A DNA stretch of 64,000 bases, taken from positions 16,754,150-16,818,149 of the forward strand of contig NC_080042.1 of assembly GCF_012489685.1 (NCBI RefSeq), written 5' to 3'. This document shows, piece after piece, positions 10,522 through 22,310 of this stretch; within the stretch, counting starts at the first letter, position 1, and the number at the start of each line of letters is the position of its first letter. The notes below the pieces were generated by a model. That model was not told the origin of the DNA. It did not search any database and worked only from the letters and a program-made list of their open reading frames with translations. The stretch comes from Lotus japonicus (Eukaryota; Streptophyta; Magnoliopsida; Fabales; Fabaceae). The translations under genes and the position numbers were made by a program.

Positions 10522-13500
10522 TGTAAGACCCAAGATTTTAAGCTTAGGATCAGTGGAAGAGATTTCCATTTACGATTAGGGTTGATGTATTGTGAAGGGA
10601 AACCTGAACTAGAGTTTACCAAATGAAATAAATTTATGAAGGAGAAAGTTCAGGAAAAGTCAAAGGATTACATCATGATCGATAAAAGTTATAGTACGAT
10701 CGTTATACGCTTAACCTAGGTCAGAAACCCTAGTATATAGCTAATTTTCACTTTTAGGCACGACGGCAGTTAATTCCAAAAATCTTCAGAGAAATGTTAG
10801 AACTTCTCTTCTTCCATATATCACAATCGTTTCGAGGCGAAACTCTAGGATCTACGAACGTCCGATTCCAATCATCGGAAGTTTGCCGAAACCGAATCCC
10901 TGGTATTTCAAAACCCTAGAATTTCTCGACGATGAAGACTTTTTCTATTCAGAGCTTCAAATGAATATTCTACACGCGTACACCCATTTCTCTTGATGAT
11001 TTCAATCTTTCTTCCGAAGGAAGTTTTCCATTCCGACATTCGATGCAAAAAGCAACTTATCGGGTAAAATAGTTTTACACCGACTTTGCACCGACTTTGC
11101 ATTAGTTGCCAAAAATACAAGGAGACATCTTCTTAGCTTAGGAATTCCTTTGCCAAAACCTATCTTAGAATTCATGGAGAATGACGCCGGAAAAATCAAA
11201 TTCGCGAAACTTTCATTTTACCGCGTTTTGCCAACTTCTATATATAGCCAAGAAAGGAAGAAAAATACAAATTTTCCACCATTTTCCCCACCCAAACCCG
11301 CGGCCAAGAAGGAGAAGAAGGAGGAAGAGATTTTGTTCAATCCTTGCTTGATCGTCGATCAATCAGTTGCTGCTTCAAGGCTTCGAGGTATAGTCGCTAA
11401 TCCTTACCTCTGATCGCTTTTTCCATAGCTTTTCTGTAGAGTTTTCTGAGCGGATAGTTTATGGGTTTTTGCAAAACTATCCTGAATCTTTCATTTCCGA
11501 TTCTAAACCTCTTCTATATGTTCCCAAGATCACTTCTGCCGGATTAGATTTTCCGTTATGTCGCCGGAATTCCGCTGGAATCAATTTTAGCCTTAAATAC
11601 CCATTTTTGGAGTTTTTGAGGTAAAGCTTCAACCTTTAGGCTGAAAACTATCGCCTTAGCTTAGTGTTAGTAGGATTAGTTGTCATAAACGTCGTTAGTA
11701 ACATCCCTGCAAAATTTGGTTTTTGGGATTTCAGTTTTGAAATTTCTAAGTTAAAAATCATGACCAAAATACCCCTGCGACAGTTTTTGATCCGATAATT
11801 TTTCCGAGTTCAGAATACCCTTAGTTACGGCTTATGAAAGCATAGGAACCAAGTTTGATCGAAGAAAAATCGAGCCCCACAATTACCAAAAGTGGCCGAG
11901 CCCTATAGGGGAGGAGGAGGAAAATTTCCTTTTCCGAAAACTTGTCTTTCGCGCTAGATTATCGTACCTTAGAGTATAGATTACTTCGAGTAACCTTAGT
12001 AAGTATCGATAACTTAGTTTTCGATAGATTCTGATAGTATTTATGTGGTTTTGCTCTAAAGGTGATTTTGAGGAATTCCCAGAGGAGCAAGCCTTTGATT
12101 GTGAACAAGTGTTAGGAGATCGTCCTGGAGAATCTACAGGTGAGGGCTTCTCACTGAATCTCTAGTTAATGCTTAGGGTCGATGTTTCGACATTGTTTAC
12201 TGTTTATGCACTGGAATTGTGTGTGATTGGAAAATGTTTTCTGAGGCTTCGGCTGACAATGTAGATGATTCATCTACTGAATGTTTTTGAGATTGTCTTA
12301 CATGCTATGTGCTATGTGGGTAATCTAGGATGTGTGGTGCATGCTTTATATGCTAAGTGCTAAGTGTTTATGATGCGATTTATTGATATATGACATGTTG
12401 TTGATTGTGATGATTTAAATATGCTCTGTACTGGAATCTGAGATTCTGAATGGTGAGAATAGCGGGCAGGTCATGCCGATTTTATTTTGAGAGTTTTGAG
12501 AAAGTTTGATAGGACGAACGAGGTTCGGGCCTTAATTTTGTTTAGTGGATCGAGACATCCTCTGGAAGCGACTTGGGATTGGGAGATCCTGCAAATGTAT
12601 AAGACTTGCGATAAGACAAAATGGAATCTATTTTATAAAGAAAATTCATAAGACCTTAAATAACCTCAAAATCTTTAAGTAATGATAACAACCTCGAAGG
12701 AAGGCATTGGAAGTCAAATCATAGTTTTGGAAAACGAGAAGTGTCGTCGGAACCCAGCATTGAGAAAGTTGAGGGGCTTCGAGTATGTAGATGTTGTGGT
12801 GCTGTTGGAGCAGCGTTTGTTGTTGTGCTGTTGGAGCAGCTATTGTGGTTGTGCTGTTGGAGCAGCTATGTTGTTGGGTGTATCTTCGACTTTGCGGCGC
12901 GAATCCGTATGTCCAAACCCGACGGGTTGGGCCGATTCGGCAATAATTGTTGACACGCGTGAATCCGTATGTTCAATCCGAGGGATTGGATCGATTCAGC
13001 GATAACCTTTCGACTCGCGCGGATCCGTATGTTCAATCCGATGGATTGGATCGATTCGGCGATAGTCATTGGACACGCGCAATGTCCGTATGTTCGACTC
13101 TTTTGAGTGAACCGACTTGGCTTTGTCATTTGTTGCGTGTGCGAGTCCGTATGTTCATCCCGATGGGTTGGATCGACTCGACATACCTAATTCTGGGAGT
13201 CGCGTGAATCCGTATGTTCAATCCGGGGGATTGGATCGATTCAGCGATAACCTTTCGACTCGCGCGGATCCGTATGTTCAATCCGATGGATTGGATCGAT
13301 TCGGCGATAGTCATTGGACACGCGCAATGTCCGTATGTTCGACTCTTTTGAGTGAACCGACTTGGCGTTGTCATTTGTTGCGTGTGCGAGTCCGTATGTT
13401 CAACCCAGGGGGTTGGATCGACTCGACATGCCTAATTGTGGGAGTTGCGTGTGCGAGTCCGTATGTTCAACCCAAGGGGTTGGATCGACTTGACATGCCT

Positions 13501-14661
13501 AATTGTTGGGCTATCCTGGGGATAAGTCCGGGAAACCGGTAGTTTCCGAGTATGTGATACTCTTTGCTTGTTGAGCAGTGGTGACCATCGGATTTAGATG
13601 AGTCGGATGATCCGGAGATCATCATGAGTTACTATGTTGATGTGAAGAAGTGTCTTTTGTCGCAGAATCGACTTTACCTTAGGGTAAGCTTTTAGAGACT
13701 TTAATTTACCTAGAACACGTGGCGACGTGTCGAGTGAGAGTCGGAGACGTTGTTTGACTAATCATCCTGCATTCATGCATACTGATTTAGTTGTCGAGTG
13801 TGATTGTTATTTGTTAATCCTATTTGGAACATGTTAATTGTTATTATTGCTGTTAAGTTCATTATGGAAAATGCAACCCTAGGATGTTATCCCTAGCTAT
13901 AAGCCTAAGTGGCTATTCTCTTATCTATATCTATTGGTGCTATTATTTATGTAATTCTTTGGAGTTGACCCTCGCGTCTTCTGTGTGTGCTTTGGCGGAC
14001 AAACGCCCCTTGTCAGATGTCTTTGGCGGACTGGTTCACGACGGTTCACCCTTCGGGGGAAACTAGAGTTGGGATGCTGGAACAGGAGCGCATCGCGATA
14101 GCGAGCGGAGGACGGATGGTGTACATAGACTAGGTCGTTCTGGATTTCGAATTCGGACGACGATCATGCCAGCATGTAGGATTGAGTATTAGTGTGAGCT
14201 CCTCGAGATGGGATTAGTGTAGGAGTAGAGTCTTAGCTCTGAACATTATTTGTTTCATTCGGGACAGGGTAGTTTCCCACCTATAGCTTTTTGTGTGGTT
14301 TCTTTACGGGAATCACAGAGAGTTGGTTGGACTTAGGAGGTCTTGTTTCAGGCCGATGGGCCAGCTTATTCTCAGTTTTGAGGGATAGTGTTGCGGACAC
14401 TTACCTTTAGATTTGGTTTGTACATTTTGCCTTCGGGCGCTACACTTTTCTTTCCGTCACTGGAGGTCACTCGTGACGAGGTTGTTACTTACAGCGGGGG
14501 CTGTTTATATATTGTATATTAGCTCTATTACTTTTCGCATTCGGGTTTTATTCAACTCAGTCTTGTCTTAGTTATTATCGAAAAAAAAAATATTTCACGT
14601 TTTTCCGCATTAAGTTTACTTTTGGTTACTAAAGTGACGCCACCGAAATCGGGGTGTTACA
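10522..14661 (+). repeat. C2 LTR-b
   Basis: The LTR is 4140 bp and almost identical to LTR-a. It carries two 245-bp minisatellite units instead of three, and it keeps 20 bases near 10718 that LTR-a lacks. The upstream junction GGAGGGTAGTAA|TGTAAGACCC is a normal polypurine-tract/LTR boundary, so LTR-b is a genuine 3' LTR of internal copy a. It is also followed by its own primer site, as a 5' LTR would be. Confidence 0.92.
12899..13508 (+). repeat. LTR-b minisatellite, two 245-bp units
   Basis: This is the same array as in LTR-a, with unit starts at 12961 and 13206 (245 bp apart), and ends in the same diverged subrepeats. The copy-number difference from LTR-a arose after the two LTRs split. 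Confidence 0.9.
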
Positions 14662-16042
14662 TTGTGGTATCAGAGCTTGTCGAGTCTTTCGGGAGTCTTT
14701 CGGGAATAGGTCTTCTGTGCTAGGTTGTGTGACTCTGCAAAGAGTAAAAATTGATTGTCTGCCAAGCGATTTTTCGCTTAGAATTGATTGAAGTTATTGC
14801 TTAATCATATTGTATAGTTATGGAAAAGCTATCTTATGATTAGTACTAACTGTTGGTTTAACTAAACCGAACGATGATAACCTTCTAACCATTCTTCCTC
14901 ATTTCAGTATAATATAATCCATTACTCTTGTAGCGTGTGCAAGCACACCTATCTTACTTATACTGTCTAAGCTTTGACCTTATAGTTATTACGCCTATTA
15001 ACACCTTATTTGACCGTAGCTCGTATTTTAGCTATAGAAATTACACGAGGTTTAGAATAACACGGTAAACCTAGAAAGTAGTTTTGCACCAATGCGTTTA
15101 AAAGGAAGCTAGAAGCTGAAGAATGAATCTCATAGAGATTTCTTATGGATAGTATACGTATGATGTCGAGGACGTGTAGTTCCGTAGCGGAATCGTTGAG
15201 GATGTGAGGTCAGGATATTTGTGACTATTGGATGATAGGAACTCATTGACTGTTCCAGTGGGTTTTTCTAAATTTCACCTTCGATGTATTAGGCTTGATC
15301 AACTTAATATTGAGGGGGTGATATTCGGAATCAGAACTGGCTATGGACTTTGATAGAAGGATTGGTAAGATTAACTTGATTGAATCGAGGATTAGTCGAG
15401 CTGGGAGGAAAAAGTTCGCATTAAGTATAAGTTCTCTTGCGAAGGAGATATAGTTTGAAGAAATGGATATTCATTTAGGAAGCATTGAAGAATTAACGGA
15501 CATTAGAGGTCCAAACTTGGTGAAGGTTCAGGTTCTAAGTCTATGAACTGTTGTCTTAAATTTCTAGGACTCGAAGTTGGTTAGAATTTGATAGAGAGAT
15601 TAAGAAGTTGATTGACGAGATGGTGATCAAGTTACAGAAAAGGGAGGTGTTAGTATTAAGATGAACACTTGAGGTTGTCATATTTGGACAAGTTGCTTAA
15701 AGTCTAAGAGTGAATGAAACTTGTTATGGATTTTGGTGATACGAGCTAGAGATTAGCGAGTGAATTTTGCTAAGTGGAATGAGAATCTTAGGGTAAAGAT
15801 TGACTTCAGAAGCTGGAGATCATATTCGAGTAAGAGTTTTAGTGGTGTTATCATTGATGATTGTAGTTAAACCTCGGCAAGTTGAAAGATGATATGTCTG
15901 TTGAGACGCCGTTGGTCAACATTGGGACTAGAAGAGTGAAACAATCGAAGGGAAAGCAGAGTGTTTTAGTGAAAATTATTTGGAATAAAGACACGGACGG
16001 TGTTATGTGAGAGTTAGAGGAAAAGATCAAGGAATAATATCC
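14662..16042 (+). other. C2 internal region b with primer site, truncated
   Basis: The primer site TGGTATCAGAGCT is at 14665-14677. The region then repeats internal region a with few differences up to GAATAATATCCA (16031-16042). There it switches without warning to A1 gag sequence. The pol tail, polypurine tract and third LTR are missing. Confidence 0.85.
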
Positions 16043-17219
16043 ACATTCGCAAACCAAGGCTGTGAACGAGATTCGCATTGCTGGTACAATAGATAGACTC
16101 ATTACAAACAAATTGGATGATTTGCAATCTATGATTAGAGAGATCGCCTTGAATTAGAACCAATGTACACCTGTTCCCACGCCTCAGCGCACTGCTGTCG
16201 TCTGCGGTATCTGCACTTCACTTGAGCATCCCACTGATGCATGTCCTACCCTTCGAGAGGACGAACAACAAGCTGTGGTCAATGGAGTTTTCACTGGAGG
16301 ACAACAATACAGACAACAAAAATATGATCCTTTCTCTGACACTTACAATCCTGGCTGGAAGGATCATCCAAATCTCAGATATGGTAATCAGCAGCAGCAA
16401 TCATGCCAACCTCCATACCTGCAACAGCAAAACAGGCCTCAACAACAACAGTTTCATCAAGCAGTACAACCTCCAGCTAATCCTTCACTTGAGGACCTTG
16501 TCCGACAAACTGCTGCTTCAATTAAGAATATGGAGACAATCCTTGGCCAACTTGCAACCACAATCAATCAGTTGCAAGCACAGGGTTCTGGAAAGCTCCC
16601 TGCACAACCAGAAATCAACCCTAATAGTTCAAATACAAGCAATGTAAGTGCTATCACTTTGCGTTCTGGAAAAACAACTAACTCTATTGTAGGTAATGAT
16701 GTTGTCATTGAAGATGATTCTGATGAAGATGATTCAACAACCCCCAATCTTACTGCACCTAGAGTTGATTCTGCAAGTGATACACTTCCTGACCCTAATG
16801 CTGAAGTTAGATTTGTTGTCCCTCCTCCTTTCCCTCAAAGAGCTGTGAAACAGAAAAAGATGAACATGCTGGAAAAGGAAAAGAATGAGATAATGGAAAT
16901 ATTTAGAAAAGTAGAGATCAACATTCCACTTCTGGAGGTGATCAAGAAGATTCCAAAATATGCAAAGTTTATGAAGGACTTGTTCACTCACAAGCGCAGA
17001 TTGAAAGAAACTGACAGAAATTGTCAGAATGTTTCTGCCCTCATCCACCAACATCAGGCCTTGCCTCCTAAATGTAAGGATCTAGGTACATTTTCTATCC
17101 CTTGCACAATAGGTAAACTTGAACTTGATGATGCCATGATAGACTTAGGAGCTTCCATAAATGTTATGCCTCTGTCTGTATTTAAATCACTTGGTCTTGG
17201 TCCTCTTAAGCCTACATGA
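16043..17219 (+). pseudogene. A1 gag C-terminus (zinc knuckle) and aspartic protease
   Basis: One frame is open apart from TAG 16155-16157. It carries a CX2CX4HX4C zinc knuckle (CGICTSLEHPTDAC, about 16206-16247), a Gln-rich stretch, the NPSLEDLV and LRSGK blocks usual in Athila gag, and an acidic segment (VVIEDDSDEDD). It then has the IPKYAKFMKDL block, FSIPCTIGK and the protease active site DLGAS (MIDLGASINVMPLSVF, about 17139-17190). The protease matures the polyprotein. The frame stops at TGA 17217-17219, where relatives read on into VIQLANRS, so this too is a point mutation. Confidence 0.85.
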
Positions 17220-18239
17220 GCTGTGATTCAACTAGCAAACAGAAGCAGTGCATATCCCAAGGGTTTGATAGAAGATGTGCTCGTGAAAGTGAACACCTTG
17301 ATATTTCCTGCTGATTTTTACATTCTTGATATGGTAGAAGAGTCTCCAAACAATGCAAGTCCTTTAATTTTAGAAAGACCTTTTCTCAAGACTGCAAGGA
17401 CTAAGATAGATGTGTATGCTGGCACATTATCTATGGAATTTGGTGACTGCTCAGTAAGGTTTAATATATTTGAAGCAATGAAGTACCCAATGGAACAACA
17501 TTCTGTTTTCCACATTGGTTTGATGTCTGATTTGGTTAATGAGTTTTCTCATGAATTTCTTACTTCTGATTCTCTTAACCTTGCTGATGCTTTTAACATG
17601 TTTGACGAACCTGTGGACAATAAGCTTGCTGATTATACATGTACTGAAGAAATTCACTCTCTAGAAGTGACACCTACCACAAAATTGCTTCCTTCTATGG
17701 AGCAACCTTCTGAATTGGAGCTGAAGCCTCTTCCTGAAAATCTAAAATATGTGTACTTGGAAGAAAGTGAAAAACTTTCGGTTATAGTAGCAAACAATCT
17801 TCCCCAAGATAATGAAGCAAGGTTGCTGGAAGTGTTGAAGAAACCTAAAGAGGGCATTGGCTGGACTCTAGAAGGCTTTCCTGACCTTCCTAACATATGC
17901 ATAATGGAGGAAATTGATATTCATAATTGTAACCATGGTGATTGTTATATTTGCAATGAGATAGATGTTGTTTTGATTGGTAATTCTAACAATTCATCAC
18001 TTGATTTTAAGAGTCTTGCAGGAATTGAATTTGAGAAAGTGACTGCTGGTTGTCGCCTTCCAATAGAAATTTTTTCAATTGAGCATATTGCCATTGATTC
18101 AGTACTTATTGAAAAAGGAATGTTATTTGGAGAGAATGGAATGGATGAAACCATAATGGAGGACCCTTTCATAAACAATACACCCAAGCCTCCTGACTTA
18201 GATTTTGTTTTTATTACACTACTTTGTCTTTTGCACTGA
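17220..18239 (+). pseudogene. A1 protease C-terminal half with unrecognised extension; RT absent
   Basis: The same frame continues after the TGA. VIQLANRS, GLIEDVLVKVN and FPADFYILDM are the second half of the Athila protease domain, followed by LERPFLKTARTKIDV. The linker ELKPLPENLKYVYLEE and GIGWTLEGFPDLPN are the last parts that match Athila, just where the RT should begin. Instead about 115 codons of unknown sequence follow in frame to TGA 18237-18239, with a Cys/His cluster (CNHGDCYIC) and no RT motifs. This may be a deletion scar joined to 3' untranslated sequence, or a reading frame proper to the non-autonomous lineage. Confidence 0.75.
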
Positions 18240-19933
18240 TTTCAGGTAGGACCCAAGCTATAAAGAGAAGACCACCTAAATTGTCCCTTGTCATGAGACA
18301 TGCTAAAGGTGCAAACAAACGGATTGGTGGTACTGAGCTTTATGGCAAAGTGGTTGAACCAAAGCCACCTGACTTGTGGATTGTTGTTGATGTGCCTCAA
18401 GACTATGAGCTTCCCAGACTCAGGTGATAGAGATTTCAGAGATTTCAGAGAACTGCGAGACTTCATGCCCCCATGAAGTCGTCCTCACTTAATCTCTGGT
18501 TTTTCCTATCCCTTCTCTTTTATTACACTTGTCTAATTTATTTGATGATTTGTGCCTCACATTGAGGACAATGTGTGCTTTAAGTGTGGGGGTGGGAATT
18601 TTAGTTAGGAGTAGTGGAATATCAGTTAGGATAGTTTGCAATTTCAATTTATTTGCTATGATTTTCTTGTTTTCAATAAAATAGTTCACACTTTTTCAAT
18701 GAGTTTAGGGATGATGAGTTTATGAGCAATATAACAACTTTTCTGTTAAGATTCATGTCTCTTTTGGATGAATTTGCTTGCATTTTGAGTTCCTCATGAT
18801 TTGCATTGAGAATTAAGAGTTCCTCGTGATTTGCATTGAGAATTAATTTGTTGGATTCATTGTGTTATATGCTTGCCACGTGAGACAACCTTGTGAGATT
18901 TTGGACCAAACACTTGAATGGAAATAACTTTGCCATGATTCACTTATTTCTTGTGTGATTTCCTCATGATTATATGCACTGCAGAACTTGACTTGCTTCT
19001 GACTTAAGTTGTTGTTCATTTGCATACATTGAAATGACATGGCATTCTTTTTCAATAAGCTATTGGCCTAAAAAGCTGACCTTGCATGTTTTGACCTTTC
19101 TTTTAGCCCCTTTGAGCCTAAGTGAAAAACAATGATGATACCTTACCTTAGGGAATGTAAGAGCTTTGGAATTGTTTTCGGAATAAGTATTCAACAAGTG
19201 TGGGAGTGAATTAATTGAATGCATGGTCTTTGTAATCTAAAAAAAAAGGTACCTTCTTCGTTATTATCAAAAGAAGAAAAAAAGTAAAGAAGTCATGAAA
19301 AAAAATGACGACAAAGCTGGAAAAAAAAATGAAAAGTTGCAAAGTGAAGGAAGGTACCCATTGCAAAAGGAAAAAAAAGGAAAATGAAGTGAAAGTTGTA
19401 AAAAAAGGATTTGTGGAAAGAAAGAATGTGCTAATTCTTTTGGTTGTAAGTTTAATTTGAATTATTCCCCATTGCTCTTATTTTTCCTAAGGTTTTAACC
19501 CTGAATATCTTTCTTAAATCCTTCCATGACCTTGGCCTCATTACAACCTTGGAAAGTCATTTGATCTTTGTGTGCATTTGTTCAATTTAATTGATGTGTT
19601 AGAATCTTTTCAAGCCTATGATAGTTGCATGTTTTCATGAGATGATGAGAGTTGCTAAACACAAGCCTTAAACACTTGAGAGTAGAGAGTATAACACTTG
19701 TATCCAACTTTGATGTTCAATTTGCAAATTTGTTGGCTTGGAATGTAGGTGATGAATTCTTGTTTGTCTAATCTCTTGGAAATTGAAGTGATTGTTTTCT
19801 TGCTCATAAATCTGAATTTCTATTCTCAAAGAGAAGTGTGTGCTGAGTTTTTTTGTTTTAGAAAGTACTTGTTATCCTAATTGATTTTCTGATTCTTCTT
19901 TGAAGTTAAGTTTTGCTCAGGAGTGCAAAAGGC
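18240..19933 (+). other. A1 3' non-coding region with upstream polypurine-like motif
   Basis: About 180 bases stay open in one frame (PPKLSLVMRHAKGANK.. to 18427), of unknown meaning. A perfect 9-bp hairpin with a CCCC loop is at 18459-18480. ATTGAGGACAATGTG..TTTAAGTGTGGGGGT (18561-18592) is the motif that follows pol in Athila elements and resembles the true polypurine tract. 19220-19440 is purine-rich with many A runs. No other coding sequence is seen. Confidence 0.65.
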
Positions 19934-19949
19934 TAAGTGTGGGGGAATT
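19934..19949 (+). other. A1 polypurine tract
   Basis: TAAGTGTGGGGGAATT lies directly before the 3' LTR (TGATATGCGC). It primes plus-strand DNA synthesis. Confidence 0.85.
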
Positions 19950-21320
19950 TGATATGCGCATAATGGATACACTTTATGTGTGTCTTAATAAGCTTCACTA
20001 TATTCGTTTGATGCTTAATTGTTATGACTTAGCCATGTTGTTATCATTAGTGCTTATTTGGATTTTTAATAGAAATGTGCTTAATTCTACACTTTTAGTT
20101 TCTATGATTGTTTTGCTATAACAGGTTGAATGTGGAGCTATAGTGATCCGAATGAGGCGTGTAATATGTCGTTGGAAAGCTAACTTGAAGACCTACAACG
20201 TTCATGTTGAGCACAGTTCGAGAAGAAGCCTCTAACGTGGTCAGAAGGGCTTTGCAAAGTTGTTGTCGCTAATGCTGCGAGTCTGGAACAGTCTGCACTT
20301 AAATGATCATATCTTGGGCTACAGAACTCCGAATTAAGATCCGATTGAAGGCCCGAGAAGCCCATTTAAATAGATACAACTCTTATGTTTACCTTAATTG
20401 AAGATTCGGTCTTCTTGTGGGTCCCTCGAACACCTGAGTCTTCAGCAGCTTACTGCTCTCTTGGGCCCGATTTTGTGAAGATTTAGAGAAGATTTAGGAA
20501 AGATTTAGATCATAAGTATTGTTACTTGATTGACAAGTTTATTTACTAGTATAAATAGGCTAGTTGAGACTCTTGTTAGTCACCTCATCTTCCCTTTTAT
20601 TTTACAATCCTTATTTTAGTTATGGCTTGCTAAACTTTTCGGTTAGCCCTAGGGTTAGTAATTTTCATGTGTTTGCATACCTGAGGTTCAGTTCTTAATA
20701 GTAATTCTTCTTTTTATTCAAAGTTGATTTATGATCTTTTCTCATGCTTGAATATGCTTTATGTTCATGACGTCTGAATTTGAAGTCATATTCCGTTCTA
20801 ATTTCCTTATCTAAGCGAGTGAATCAGTTGAAGCGATTGTGAATACTGATCTTAAAGGTACGTAAATCTCTAACACCGATTGGTTGCTAGCTTTGAGGAT
20901 CCTGACTCTTTAGATTGTTCTTGTACATTGAGGAGGCGTTGTTTCTTTCTTAACTTGAACCAATCAAATTCTGAGGATCGTCCGGTAGAAGATCTAGGAT
21001 TCCATCTCACGATTGTGAGTTGAGTTTCTACTCAGAGACTTGAATAATTAATTGAATTAATCTCTTGTAACCGATGAAGGTATGCTGCACTTGACTATTA
21101 TAACCTGAAGGCTAACGTTTCTCTCATCTGATAATTCAACCTTATATTTTCCTGCTTGATAATCAATCAACCAATGTCTTTTACTTGCTTTTGTCTCGAA
21201 ATTCAGTTTATAATTCACTTTAGTCCTGGTAAGAACGATCCTGGTGTTACACCTTGTACTGCACTAATCAGTTTTGTTGCAGGATTACTTTGACACGCAC
21301 CCGCGACAGTGCGTTCGTCA
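19950..21320 (+). repeat. A1 3' LTR
   Basis: The LTR is 1371 bp, TG...CA, paired with 2378-3745, with a TATA box at 20550-20557. It is followed by CAGTG, the right copy of the target duplication, then by S1 RNase H. Confidence 0.93.
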
Positions 21321-21325
21321 CAGTG

Positions 21326-21543
21326 CAATCAATATTTTCAAAAATCCTATTCAGCACAGCAAGACCAAGCACATTGACATAAGACATCATTTTATCAGGG
21401 AATTAGTGGAGGATAAAATTGTCACTTTGGAGCATGTTACATTTGAGAAGCAATTGGCTGACATATTTACAAAGCTCTTTGATGCAAGCACTTTTGATAA
21501 ATTAAGAGGAAATCTTGGGATTTGCCTCTTTGAAGGAGCATAG
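21326..21543 (+). pseudogene. S1 pol: C-terminal RNase H, natural end of pol
   Basis: AINIFKNPIQHSKTKHIDIR, HHFIRELVED and QLADIFTKLFD are the standard end of copia RNase H. The frame ends at TAG 21541-21543 after NLGICLFEGA, which looks like the natural stop. It joins 2377 across the A1 insertion. Confidence 0.9.
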
Positions 21544-21605
21544 AAATTAACGTTCCTAAAGGTGTTAACGACTAGTTTTATTTTTCTCATCATTAACTGC
21601 CATTG

Positions 21606-21652
21606 TGACGTCAGCAGGGAGAAGGTTGCTTCTTTTCTCAACTGCTATATAA
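21606..21652 (+). promoter_or_regulatory. Promoter-like sequence ahead of S1 env-like frame
   Basis: A palindromic TGACGTCA (21606-21613), the core of plant bZIP/TGA factor sites, is followed 33 bp later by TATATAA (21646-21652). The env-like ATG (21781) is about 130 bp further. This spacing would suit a separate transcript for the env-like frame. The element sequence alone cannot prove use. Confidence 0.45.
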
Positions 21653-21780
21653 CCTCCTTAAACGGGCAAATTGTCTCTATTCAACCGATTGTACTTCTTA
21701 GTCTTGCAAGTTTTAACTTCTTTCATTCTCAATTTCTCATCAATTTTCTGTGTTCAAAGTGTTGTGTCACTTCAATCATC

Positions 21781-22310
21781 ATGTCTAAAGCATCAGGGAA
21801 GCACGACTCTGTCAAGGCCAAGGTTGAAAGAACTCCACTTGGTGTGAAATGCATGGGTCTTAAGAGTGGTTCATCAGATTCCAAGAAGAAGTTTGTGAAG
21901 AAGACGACCAAGATTCCGTCAAGAAAGGTGTATCAATCTCAAGCTCGTGATAAGACTCCCTCAAATGCTCCTATTATTGAGGATGTCACAGGTGAAGAAG
22001 ATCTTTCTGCTGAAAACTCTCCCATGGGTTCCAATCAAGATGTTGTGCCCCATGTTAGGGCTTCTGTACCTGAAGATGTTCCTAATCAAGAAACTTCTGG
22101 GAAGGAATCCATTGCTCGTGAAGATTCAGGTGTACCCACTCATTCTGATGGCTCTTCTTCTCCTTCGAAAGAGGATGAACCAGTGCACGTGACCATTGAT
22201 GATTCTCAGTCCAAGGTATCAAGCTAGGCTTCTGCCTCTGTTCAACACATATCTTATGATGCCTCTGATGATGTTCCATTAACTGCTTCTCTGCCTGATA
22301 GTGTTGCTGC
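21781..22310 (+). pseudogene. S1 env-like frame, N-terminal part
   Basis: This is an additional frame downstream of pol, the position of the so-called envelope-like gene of Sireviruses. The start MSKASGKHDSVKAKVE is chosen because the preceding sequence looks untranslated. The protein is Lys/Ser rich (SDSKKKFVKKTTK), then acidic and low complexity. The frame hits TAG at 22225-22227 but stays open in the same frame up to the C1 insertion at 22310. It continues in frame at 35284 once C1 and one copy of GCTGC are discounted. I see no signal peptide or membrane segment here. Function is unknown. Confidence 0.7.

Larger units (their letters stand above)
4719..16042 (+). mobile_element. C2: tandem chromovirus complex, LTR-internal-LTR-internal, no third LTR
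   Basis: Two nearly identical LTRs (4719-9083, 10522-14661) are each followed by an initiator-Met primer site and a short, almost non-coding internal region. The second internal copy breaks off at about 16042 inside the tail of the pol remnant, after GAATAATATCCA, and joins Athila gag sequence directly. No third LTR and no right-hand target duplication exist. The simplest reading is a three-LTR tandem made by unequal recombination, later trimmed by a deletion that removed the last LTR and central gag of A1. The internal regions are too short for an autonomous element. Confidence 0.85.
2378..21320 (+). mobile_element. A1: Athila/Calypso-like Ty3/gypsy element lacking RT-RH-INT, inserted in S1 RNase H
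   Basis: Long terminal repeats at 2378-3745 and 19950-21320 are nearly identical and begin TG and end CA. A tRNA-Asp primer site follows the 5' LTR, and an AAGTGTGGGGGAATTT polypurine tract precedes the 3' LTR. These are Athila-clade hallmarks. Flanks are TAGTG (2373-2377) and CAGTG (21321-21325), a 5-bp target duplication with one mismatch. Removing the element rejoins the S1 RNase H. Internal coding is limited to gag and protease plus an unrecognised extension. I find no RT, RNase H or integrase, so A1 is a non-autonomous derivative. Its gag is further split by C2. Confidence 0.9.

Noticed and set aside
18229..18244. Splice acceptor proving an intron in A1
   Set aside because: The pyrimidine-rich TTTCAG is only a weak signal, and no donor could be assigned; mentioned only as a side note.
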